Source: Rhodosporidiobolus odoratus (taxonomy: Eukaryota; Basidiomycota; Microbotryomycetes; Sporidiobolales; Sporidiobolaceae). From it: a stretch of 64,000 nt of DNA. The notes under the pieces were generated by a model. The model was not told where the DNA came from and searched no databases. It worked only from the letters and a program-made list of their open reading frames with translations. Within the stretch, counting starts at the first letter, position 1. Each line of letters begins with the position of its first letter. The translations under genes were made by a program, and so were the position numbers. Of the stretch, positions 1 to 10,048 are shown in pieces. The stretch is from positions 1 to 64,000 of the forward strand of contig JAOANU010000018.1 in assembly GCA_034387635.1 (NCBI GenBank). Direction: 5' to 3'.

Positions 1-64
1 CTCGACTCTCACTCAGAGATCCCGAGTCCATATACCGCCATTGCTGTGCTCTTACGCCGCTGCC

Positions 65-1573
65 ATGTCGTCGCCAGCCGTCACCATGTCGCACTCGCAG
101 TCGAGCTCCACTCGTACCAACACCGCGCACATCAAAAGCGTCCTTCAGTACTACAAGGACGCCGGCGGCGGGTTCTCCGTCTGGGACTATACAGAACGGC
201 TCCTAACCCGATTCAACACCAACACTGCCCAGGCAACCTGGGTTGCGGCAATGGCCGCCCTCTACCGCATCACTCGCGTCCGCGTCCGCGGCCAAGCAAC
301 GACTACAGTCCTCGACCTCTGTGCCATAGCAGGCTACGACCCCCATAACAAGTTCAAGCTCGAAGGCGCTCACGTACAGCGGAAACTCGAGATCACGGCC
401 GATGTTGCGGTGCGTGCCAGATATTACCAGCTTTTCAATTCAGTCTCCTGAGCACTAGTACGCGTTCACAGCTCGAGAACCTCGTCGATCACAAGGTTAT
501 CCCGCCTTGCGCGTTCCATCTGGCCCCTGTCAATCTCGTACAGCGTAAGCAATTTCCATATCTATCTGTATACTCCACCATGCCTAATCTTGTTTGCTTT
601 ACAGTCAGTACGGGGATTCACGGGAGTTTCGACAACGAGCGGCTCGACCTCCTTCCTACCCTTCCGGCTGTGTGTGCGCGACTCGCCTGCGAGGTCATGT
701 ACCAAGACTACCGCGCCCAGTACAACAGCCAGCAAGCAGGCCAGGCCCCCGTCCGACCGTCTTTCGACCTCTTCTATCGTAGATTGGAAGCGCCTCTGGC
801 GGAAGTGCAGGTTTTACCCAGAGAGAACTATGCCGCCAACTCTATCTCACGTCGCACACCCACCGCCGACAATCCGGACTTCGAGTCGGTGACTGTCTAC
901 GCCCTACCACGTACCAAAGAAGACGATCGGTTGAGGATGTCCACTTGCCCTACCGTACCTCTCTTTCCTCACCTCCTCATCCCCATCTCGACAAACATCC
1001 TCATTTGGGCGTCTAGTGGGAGGATCTTCAGGCCGCCAGGCGGACCAGGGGAGACAGATCTGGAGCGCAAAGTATGTCCCATTTCTTGCTGTCTCTGCTC
1101 CAGCTCACGGTTTTATTGTCCTTCAGATCCTCCTCGCCGCTGTGCAGCTCCTTCTCGAATTCTGGAACCTCGACGACGGAGACGAAGACGCGGCAAAGAA
1201 GGTCCGGGACGACGCCGAGGATTTCCTGGAGCGACAGGACCCGACCTACCACCAGCATATCGTGCAGGCCAAACAAAGTGGCGCCTTCGGTTACGACTCG
1301 GTCTCGCAGCCGACACCCGCCCCCAACGCCGTGAACAGTATGGGCAATGTCTTGTCGCCGTCCGCCCCACTCCTCATCGCCGACATCTTGGGCGACAATC
1401 TTGACAGCGATGACTCGCTGTCTTCGGCCGCCAGCGAAGACAGCCCTCAAACTCCGGAGGGTCTAGCGAGATCGCTTCGGGGGTCCACTCCGACAGCAGC
1501 AGAGAAGGTTAGTGGGTGGATGGCAAGGGAAAGCGGGATTCACGGGATTTTAGTCGGCGAAGATCGAGACTAG
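65..1573 (+). CDS. Hypothetical protein, multi-exon
   Basis: I do not recognise this gene. A coherent spliced model starts at ATG 65 (exon 65-409), continues 472-544 and 605 to about 929, then a short exon at about 1017-1070 and a last exon 1126-1573. The first three exons join in phase, and donors and acceptors are GTGCGT/CAG and GTAAGC/ACAG. The N-terminal half looks globular, with aromatic and hydrophobic positions. The C-terminal part after the Leu-rich segment (about codons 1126-1160) is acidic and Ser-rich, with no signal peptide or membrane segment. A second in-frame Met lies 21 nt downstream of 65. Codon usage resembles the neighbours. The third and fourth introns are the least certain, and the true C-terminus may differ if the GTTAGT near 1508 is used as a donor. 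Confidence applies to there being a gene, not to a function. Confidence 0.5.
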
Positions 1574-3997
1574 CGGCAGGGGCAGTGCAGTTGCTGCGTA
1601 TCGGTGGCCTATCCCTTCGTTCTCCATTGTCCCACTTTGTCTAGCCTTCCCCCTTTTTTTGTTTTCCGCGCCTCTTTCCATCCGATTGTTGTTGCTTCGT
1701 CTCCCGGTTCCTTCTGTTGTCTCTGTCAATCATGCTTTGCCGAGTCAGCCTAACTCTACAGTCAACCCAGTTCTACGGCGCGTTCACGACTGGAAGGCGG
1801 ATCGGTCGGGACAATGCCGCGCACGCTCGAGAAAACAGCAAAGCGCTCGAGTTTTAACTTTCCCGGCATTTCTACGTGCTTGGAGCGTCATTTGCTTCTG
1901 TCGTCAAGTAGTGATCTGTGGAAAGAAAGGCACCCTACCCAGCCAGTGTTGAAGGAGGCTATACTGCAGACATGCGTTCTAATTCCAGAGCTATATGCGA
2001 GCAGGGCTACAGGTGTGTCGAGGAGGCGTTGTGAAATTGACAGGTCAAGGGAACAAGGGCGCAGGAAGAGATGGTACCCTGCGCGAGGGGAGTATGCAGG
2101 CTCAAACAAGGTCAGGAGCAGGGTAGAGTGGAACAGGAAGCTTACCTCCCAGGCAGGTTCCACCCTGGGCCCTGGACCCCTCAAGGCGCAACCACACCTG
2201 CGCTGACCCGCGCCCATTTCAACACGCAGAAGCATCCGACAAGTAAAACAACTTTTTACGCTCTCTCCTCGTCCCGCTCGGCACCGGCGGTGGCAGCATA
2301 GCCCCATCTTCTGTGCCGCCATCCCGCGTTGTCAAACTCGCTTGCGCAATGTCGCGGATCGCGTATGTCGGTGTGACCTAACCTGATCCAAGGGCGAGAA
2401 CGTCGGAATAGTAAAGAGTCATGACGTTGAGTGGGTTAAGGTAGGAGCATTAGCTGCAAAAGGGATACAAAGGAGCGTCAACACGAGAACCCGAGAAGAA
2501 GAGAGAAAAATAGCCATATGGTGTCAAACGAGAGCAGAAGCAGCAAGGTAAGTAGGTAGAAAAAAGGAGAAGAGCACAAGGGAAAAACCGCGTACGGCAA
2601 TATCCACCCTGGTCCGGCCGTGCAGGCCCGGCGGAGACGGTGAAAGCAGAGAAGAGAACCTGCGGAGACTGAGGAACAATCAGCAAGACGAGGGCGCGAG
2701 GAATGGCTGCATCGAGCGAGAGACGGAAAGGATGTAGAGGCTGCTTATGCCAAGCCGAACACGCGACAGAGAGCTGACAGAGGACGTACCTAGCGTGATA
2801 CCCTTCGTAGAGCCGCTGCGACGAGAACGGGCAAGGAGCAAAGCCCGGCAACCCGAGTCAAAAAACGAAAAGACGGAACAAGCGCGAGATGGGGAAGCGC
2901 GGCGGCGGGAGGCGAGAGATGCGGGTGGCCGCGCGATGTGATAGGAGCTGCTGTAAACGAGTGGCCCAGTTCGAATAAGACCGGTGAAGGCAGAGGGAAA
3001 GTGAGAGCAAGAAATGCAATGGAAGGATGTTGGCGGGAAGGTCAAGTTAGGGCATGGAGGGGGTGAGAGGAGGCGCAGCGAGGTGCCTTTCACGTACAAG
3101 GGATTAGGGAGGGAAGGACGCAGAGATGCCGGGACGGACGCGAAGGAAAGCAAGGTCGGTGAGTTGGCCGAGATGAGCAAAAGAAGGGGGAAGAGGCGTG
3201 ACTCACGCGGCCGACCTGTCTCTGCGATATCGATTAAGTGCATCCAGGGTTGCTGCACGCGTTGGGACCAGCTGTGGCAGAACCGGGAGGTTCGCGAGGC
3301 GGAAAAGGGCAAAGGGAGAAATAACGGAGAGATTGTCAATGCGACTGACGGCTCGCCATGGCAAGGAGATTAGGGGCAAAGTGTACAACTACCGCCCTCC
3401 CGCTTCAGACGGGTGCGCTGACCCGCTTCTTACTCAAATTGCCAGAAATGGCGACTGCCGCGTGCAGGCGGGATTAACGGGACGCATGCGGACAGCTCAA
3501 TGAGGTGTAGAGATTAGATGCGCACCTGCTGAAGCGATTCATCCAGCGCACTCGCCCGGTTCAAGTGTCAGTGCGTTCCTGAATTGGCGAAAGACAAGCC
3601 GCACGATGCCGAGACGTCGACGAGTCGCTCGAGAGTATATCTTGCTGCGGAGGAGAGTCGCCACCGCGCATGACAACCCAATCTCGCCCGCATAGAGCTC
3701 AAGCCGGAACCAAGGACCTCTCGTTCTCCCTTTTCCTCAATGGTAACCTAGGCCCATCACAGCTTGCAACGTCGTGCCAGAGTAAGCAGTGCTTTGACAA
3801 GCTGATGCAAGTGCACGCAGGCAGCGAGGGGGGCAGGGCGGGCATGCTGAGCGACGAATGAACACAGTTCGGACGAGGGTGTAGGCGCGGGACAAGGCTA
3901 CCGAGAGATCGATAGATCAGCAAGTTTGCGACAAAAAGCACGTCGAAACGAATCACTGGTCTGACTTACCTACGAATCACCCGACTCGACATTGCTT
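1574..3997. other. Gene-poor 2.4 kb stretch
   Basis: I see no supportable gene here. About 2450-3340 is strongly purine-rich on the plus strand (runs of GGAAGAG/GAGAA), which opens artificial pyrimidine-coded frames on the minus strand, the largest about 219 codons at 2680-3339 with Ser/Pro/Leu/Arg-only composition. No family motif, no matching splice phases and no tRNA-like B box were seen. It lies between the 3' ends of two convergent genes, so it should hold at least their UTRs and terminators. A non-coding transcript is possible but nothing in the sequence proves it. Confidence 0.4.
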
Positions 3998-6973
3998 TCA
4001 AGCTGAATCCAGCCTCTCCCAATCGCCACTCCTGCCCCCACTCTTCTTGAGCACCTTCAACCCGCTAATCTCCATCTCACCCCCCGCGACGGCCTTGCAC
4101 ATGTCCCAGACCGTCAACCCCGCAACGCTGACGGCGGTTAGAGCCTCCATCTCGACGCCGGTCGGACCAAAGCATTCCGCCGTCGCTTCGATGCGCAGCG
4201 AGAGAGACGACGGAACGGGCGAGAGACGAACAGAGATGTGGGAGAGGGAGAGAGGGTGACACAGGGGAATGAGGAGAGAGGTCTGCTTTGCCCCCATCAA
4301 GCCGGCGAGTTGCGCGATGGACAGGACATCGCCTTTCTTGGTCTTCATGGTCGCGCGATCACCAAAGTCGATGAGGTCCCAAGTGGTCCGATTGAGCTTG
4401 ATGTAGCCGACGGCGGTGGCGCTACGAAGGGTGGGCTCCTTGCGAGAGACGGACACCATCGAGGCTTTGCCAGTGCGAGGGTCGACATGGGTGAGGTGCG
4501 GTGCGGTCTGCGAGATGGGAGGCGCTGGGGCAGGTGCAGAACGATCGGCAGGAGTCGGGTCAGGAGGTTCGGAAGCTAGAGACGGCAAAGGCGCAGGCGG
4601 CAGCGAGCCGCTGTGATCACGGGGAGGAGACGGAAGGCGAGAAGGAGCAAAGTGGGAGAAGGAGCGAATGCCGAAAGTTGAGGGAGAAGATGCATCGGTG
4701 GAATGCAGGAGATGGAGGGGAATTCGAGGGGCAAAAGGTGGGGCGCGGGCTGTCCGGGATGTACTCGTAGACAGGAGCGTCGGGGTGCTGGGAAGTTCCA
4801 GAGGGTGCCGAGAGAGCGTGGAACGGGTGTAGGCCGGCACATGGTCTGTACAAGACGAAAAGTGGAAGGAAAGACAGTCAGCAAACCGCCCGGAACGACT
4901 TCTCTCTAGGCCGACAATGTTGATCAAGGCGACAATCACGACGAAAAGGGGCTCACCTGTTCCCAGAAGAACCGCACAGTCAGCCCTCGTACATCCACAG
5001 AACGGCCTTACCCGCCAATGCCGACCATGGCCCCCATCTTGCCGTTCGCAGCGATTCCTGACGCACCTCCCAGCCCGTTGTGCGCAAACTTCTTTCCCCA
5101 AACCGCCGCGCCGATCGACGTGAGCATTTCGTCGTTGCTGACGGTCGGATCGCGCAGGAGGGGTCGCAAGGAAAGCACAGGAGGTCCGAAGAGGCAGACC
5201 TGCAGATCAAGAGATGCGAGGTCAGCGACAAAGATGTGGCGAGAGTGGCGACAAGAGACGCGACGGCTGTATCATAGCAGCTCTGAAGAGAGCGAAAGCA
5301 GCGACGCACCTTGACACTTCCATCCGCTCCAACCCGAAGCCTCGAGCAAGTCCCGCAGAAATGGTCCGTCATGCTCGAGATGAACCCAAAGCTACCCTCG
5401 TACCCCGCGACGCGGTATGCCCGCGTCGTGTCGGAGGCTGCGTCTTGCAGCTTCTCGAGCGGGCCATGAATCGAGGTCAGGTTTTCGAGGAGGTTGGCGG
5501 ATGGGACGAGTTTCTTGGTTGACCAGCGATTGTCTGGAATCGTGAGGGTCGGGGTCCGAACAGGCGAGAAGTGGAGAAGCCGAGGTACCGCGGAAAGCGG
5601 TGTGACAGTGAAAAGTCGCCGAAGGAAGGATGGCAAGGTCGGGGACGAGCAGAAGCAAAGTCAGCTGAAAGAACCCAAGCAGGTAGACAGTCGATAATCA
5701 CCAGGGCAAGCATTCGAGGGAGCGAGGACGCACCCTCAAACGGCATGTACTCGATGAAGCGAACCGTAACGTCGCTTTCCCGAGTCAGCTCGACAAAGGC
5801 CGGTATTTCCATGTCGTTCAGCCCTCGTATGACGACGACGTTTATCTTGGTCCTGAGACCCTCCCGGCGCAAGCCCTTGGCGACCTTGAGCGACTCCATA
5901 ACGGCCGTAAAGCCTCGCCGCCGCGTCATAAGCTCGTACTTGTGGACGTCGAGCGTGTCCAGGGAGAGGTTGAGATGGGTGAGGCCAGCAGAGACGAGTG
6001 AAGGGAGCTTGCGCTTGAGGGCAATACCGTTCGAGGTCATACCGAGCGATTCGAGCTCAAGACGAGAGAGGCGAGCTGTAAAAACGGAACAGCCAGGGCA
6101 TGATGGGCAAGTCAGTTGCGGTAAAGGTCGAATGTGCTCAAATGGGCCAGTCAAGATGAGATGTTTGACGAACCGACGACATCCACCAGATCCTTCCTGA
6201 TCGTGGGCTCTCCGCCCGTCAGCCTGATCTTGCGCACTCCGTTCGCAACAAACAGCTTTGCAACCCGTTCAACCTCGTCGGTGTCGAGCAGGTTGTCGGG
6301 CGGGAGCAGGGGTACGCCCGAGGCAGGCATGCAGTAGGTGCCTGCGAGTAACAAGCTGAGTAAGCATGGGAGACTACAGACGCTTAGGTTGAGTATTCCG
6401 CGCGAAAAAAAAAGGCAGTCGCCGGCGCGAGGAAACGGGTTTTCCCTCGAGTCTCTGCAACCCATGCCGAGCAACCTCGTTCCTAGGCTCGAGCGAGCCT
6501 CGTCTACCTGGATACGCAGCTGCAAGTACACCCGACAGTCATCGTCCCGTCACCGTCTCTCGTTGACCGAGTTTGCCGATATCTCCGAGTCGGACTTGGC
6601 AATGCAGCCTTCCAGCTTGGCGGGTGGTACTCTGCAGGCAGTGACTTACAGCGTAGGTTGCATTTTTCGGTGAGCGAGATGCGCAGGTAGTCGTGTTGTC
6701 GGCCAAACGAGTCGGTGAGGAAAGGCGAGACTGCCGACTCTTGCTGGTCTCGTTGGGCTATCCGGGAGCGAGCCTGCGAGCGTCAAACGCTTAGGTAGGT
6801 GTATCTACGTGCATGATAAGGTTTAGGTAGCTCACAAGTTGCTGTGGTGGAGGTATCGGAGATGCGGGATGATGAGGCGATGAAATTGGAGAGAAGGAGG
6901 TACTGGAGGTTGCGAGGGTCCGGAGATGAGAGCGAGTAGCTCGAATAGCTGGTCTAGCACTTCGCTGCAGCAT
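3998..6973 (-). CDS. Molybdenum cofactor biosynthesis protein, MoaA-MoaC (MOCS1/CnxABC type)
   Basis: Encodes the first two steps of molybdopterin synthesis: a radical-SAM GTP 3',8-cyclase (MoaA) followed by cyclic pyranopterin monophosphate synthase (MoaC). The N-terminus (from ATG 6973) is Arg/Ser-rich without acids, a likely mitochondrial presequence. The radical-SAM cluster motif CNLRCTYCMP is assembled across a 308-nt intron (6342-6649). LTGGEPT (SAM site) follows near 6220. The second cluster motif [11 protein letters not shown] is near 5340, and VCLFG follows in the next exon. The MoaA part ends in Gly-Gly at about 5012. The MoaC part (about 4500-3998) has [35 protein letters not shown] and a terminal KSGGRSGDW. 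At the junction, GG is followed directly by TAA lying inside a GTAAGG splice donor (see findings). Splicing 5011-4788 would fuse MoaA in frame to MoaC. Some internal intron borders are approximate. Confidence 0.9.
5006..5016 (-). promoter_or_regulatory. Stop codon overlapping a splice donor between MoaA and MoaC
   Basis: Read on the minus strand, the sequence is GGC GGG TAA GG. Unspliced, it ends the MoaA frame with Gly-Gly-stop (TAA = 5010-5008). Used as a donor (GG|GTAAGG), the stop is removed with the intron. A CAG acceptor at 4788-4790 then restores the MoaC frame. This is the arrangement expected for making both a free MoaA with its C-terminal Gly-Gly and a MoaA-MoaC fusion from one gene. 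Confidence 0.6.
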
Positions 6974-7189
6974 CTTTGGCGAGCAATGGGAGAGAGAAGA
7001 TAGACAAAGTTGGAATCACTTCTCTTGAATTGACAATCAACGATAACTCAACTCGCTCACCCCATAAGTCTCTATACCAGGTCGGTACACATCCACAGAG
7101 TCTCTCATTGCCTTACCTTGAACGTCGCTTGTGTCCGCAGCTGTTTCCCGTTTCACTCTCCTCCCCATCAATCCATCTCGACTAGGACC
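6974..7189. promoter_or_regulatory. Shared divergent promoter region, MOCS1-like / RSC7-like
   Basis: Only 216 bp separate the start codons of the minus-strand molybdenum cofactor gene and the plus-strand RSC7-like gene, so both 5' UTRs and core promoters must lie here. I see no convincing named element. Confidence 0.5.
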
Positions 7190-9664
7190 ATGCCATCCGA
7201 CTCTGAAGGCTCAAACTACGAGCCAGACTCGCCCAATACTGTACCACGACCGTCCAACGCCCGCAACGCACGTGACCTATCGTCTCAACTCGACTTCTCC
7301 ACCGACCCTGCAGAGTCGTTGCTGCAAACCGCCGTCGGAACTCCCATGGGCAGCGAACCAGCCGAAGACACGACCGCAGAAGCTACTCCCGCCCCCGAAC
7401 AACCCTCCGCGCCGGCGAAAAAGAGCAAGGCATTGAACGTACGCTTACCTCTCTTTTCCGTTTTTCCTACACTATCAGCTAACATTGCCTCTTCGTCGTA
7501 CCGCAGTTTCTCAAGAAGAAGGAACCCAAGACGAGCATCGTCGGTGTCTCCCTGTGTCCAGCCCTCCCCCAGAGACATGCCTACTGACACGTCCACTTCT
7601 CCCCTTTTCGCTCGACGTTCCCAATCGCAGAACATCAAAGGCACAACCTACCAGATTCGTGATGACGAGATCGTCTTGCAGGACGACCCGAGGGGAGAGG
7701 CAAAGGTCGATTCGGAGGGGAACCTGCTTGGTGGTGCGTGGTCCCTGCCTTCTCCTGCGTGGCGATCTGCGTTTTTTCCTCGCTGCGCGACCTACGAATC
7801 CCGACTGACCGGCTCGCCTGGTACGCTTGTCCGCGCGCGCTCTCGACTACAGGCCGGAAATGGAAAGTCCATACCTTCACCTCACCACTCCGCGTCAACT
7901 CGAACAAAGTCTACATCCTCTCGATCGATGCCGCCCGCTGCGCCGGTTTCCGCGACTCGCTCTACTTTTTCCGCCGCAACCCTCTCATTCACAAGCTCAG
8001 CTGCAATCAGCAGGAGAAGGATCGCCTGATCGAGCTCGGGAGGTTGAGCGGAAACCTGAAGAGTCGAGCGGTTACGATGGTCAGCGCGAGGAATGTCTTC
8101 AAGGTGATGGGCGCCACGTTTGTACAAGGTGCGCTCCTATCCCAACCGGTCCTCTCTGTACCGGTGGTAGGCTTATTGACGCCGTGTCTCGCGTCGATCA
8201 GATGGAAAGTACGTCGTCGACGACTACTGTACGTTTTGCACCTCTTTGCTTTGACAGCGTCTTCAACGGCGTCTTTCCGCTGTCATTTTTGTAGTGAGCT
8301 GACGAGTACTCTCGTTGCTCTCTTTCGCGCTTGCAATCCCGCTCCGTACTTCACGTCTCTTCCGTCGTGCGCCATCGACATTCCTCCTCCCTCATTGTCA
8401 ACCCCTTCCGCCATCATCATCAATTGCACCCTCTGCAGACGAAGACAAATCCATCGCCTCCGGTCACAAGGCGGGCGAGCCGGCTTTCGTCGAGCCTTAC
8501 GACCCGGAGCGCGACACCGGTACCCTCGCCACCTCGAAAGGAAACGCTCCGAAAGGCGCTACTTCCCTCGGCCTCAACGTCCTGATCGGACACTCGAGCA
8601 AGCCCAAGCCGCCCGGCGTCGACCTGATCACCTCGCAGATCGGCGGCGGGATCCACGCCACGTTCGGCGGCATCGGTTTGCAGCCCTTCGGCAAGGCGGC
8701 TGACCCCGCTGCTCGCAAGCAGAAGCCCGCCGCTCACCTGACGCCGGAGAATTGGATGCTCGAGTATGCGCAGGCGGTTCGAGAAACGAACGAGGACTAT
8801 ATCAGCGTGCGTCGGGCGAATGTAGGCCAAGTTGAGGTCGGGTTGAATGTCGAGGAAAAGGAGGAAGATTGCTGGGAATGGGTCGAGGAAGAGTACACGG
8901 ATGACGAAGAAGAGCAGAAGCCGCTGCTGATGCAGCTCGACCCGCCCCTCGCCGCCTCTTCACCCTACCCGCCTATTCCAACCCGCCCACTTCCTCCCCT
9001 CAACAGCGGTCCCGGCTACCCTTCCCCTTCCCTTCACGGCTTTTCTGTCCCTGCCGCGCCCGCGCCTCATGCTCCCGTAGCTCCCACACCGATACCCGGC
9101 CACTCTCCGGCGCCTCCTCCCTTCGATCCAGCTCGGCCACCTCCCTTCGGCATCTCGAGTCCTCATCTTCCGCAACTCCCGCCCACCGCTTCGACCTCTG
9201 CGCCCGTACCTTCTCGACCGGCATCTCCCGCCCCCGCTGCGCCAAAACCCAAGAAGAAGCGAATGATCCGCGTCTACAACCCTATTCGGGGGGTATACGA
9301 CCCCGAAACCAACGTTCCGCATGTGTATCAGGCAACTCAGCCTACCACTGCCGAGATGGTGCGAATCGACCGTCGGGCAAGGGTGTTTGACGAGGAAGAC
9401 GGGGGGAACGCAGCGGCTCTTCCGCCTAGCCACGTCAACGGGCTTTCGAATGGTCACGCCGGAGACCGCTCGGCCAAGAGGAGAAAGATGGAAGAGGCTG
9501 CAGCGCGGATAGGTACGGCGAGTGTGGAGTATGTCAGTGATGAGCGGGCGTGGGCGCTGGAAGATGAGGAGCAGCTGGTGGTGGCGATGATGGCGGCGAG
9601 GGGTAGGGAACCACGGGTACCTGGACAGTGGGACTTTACAAGTGGGGAAGGTCTGGTTGCTTGA
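7190..9664 (+). CDS. RSC7/Swp82-family chromatin-remodelling subunit
   Basis: A subunit of the SWI/SNF-RSC type ATP-dependent nucleosome remodellers, acting in the nucleus (Npl6/Rsc7 and Swp82 in budding yeast). Six exons fit in phase: 7190-7438, 7507-7545, 7631-7733, 7853-8128, a 27-nt exon 8202-8228, and 8439-9664, giving about 639 residues. After an acidic, low-complexity N-terminus comes the family core (about residues 97-245): KGTTYQIRDDE, GEAKVDSEGNLLGGRKW, YILSIDAARCAGFRDSLYFF, QEKDRLIELGRL, SRAVTMVSARNVFKVMGA, then KYVVDDYYED across the microexon. The C-terminal part is Pro/Ser-rich with a conserved-looking IRVYNPIRGVYDPETNVPH block near 9270-9320, again as in the family. The second exon's donor could also be at 7540. 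The family is clear from the core; Rsc7 versus Swp82 identity is not resolved. Confidence 0.88.
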
Positions 9665-10048
9665 GGGTGGAGTCACTTGGCTTAACGGGGTTACAGCGAG
9701 AACATTGTTGTAACGTTTTTCTCAGTTGACCTTTTTCTGCCTGACTTCACGCACGTCTCCCGAATCAGCATCATGAAGATACCTCTTGCTGCGTACTCGA
9801 AAGCCTCTGCTTGAGGCAGTTTGAGTGGAGAATTGGAAAAGTCGCTGGTCGCAGAAGCCGTGCCGGTAACACTTTCGCTGGCCGGTTTTTCTCCGGCACC
9901 GTCCTTCCTCGACTTCGTTCTAACACATCAGCTTGCGCATTCAGCAGCATACCTACAACAATCTGGCACCTAGCCCACACTGTGGGTTCGTATAGCTGGT
10001 CGCCACCACTTTCCCCCACCTCGCCCGCTGCTTTCACTCGGAACTGCC
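9665..10048. other. Intergenic region upstream of PEX5
   Basis: 384 bp between the RSC7-like stop and the PEX5 start. It should contain the terminator of the former and the promoter and 5' UTR of the latter. I see no gene or clear motif. Confidence 0.5.

Noticed and set aside
2680..3339. 219-codon minus-strand open frame
   Set aside because: Composition is dictated by the purine-rich opposite strand, with no motif, no start context and no splice support.
5011..5016. The Gly-Gly-stop as proof of two separate genes
   Set aside because: The MoaC frame has no suitable ATG of its own before its conserved LTHVD start, and a canonical donor overlaps the stop, so one gene with alternative splicing fits better.
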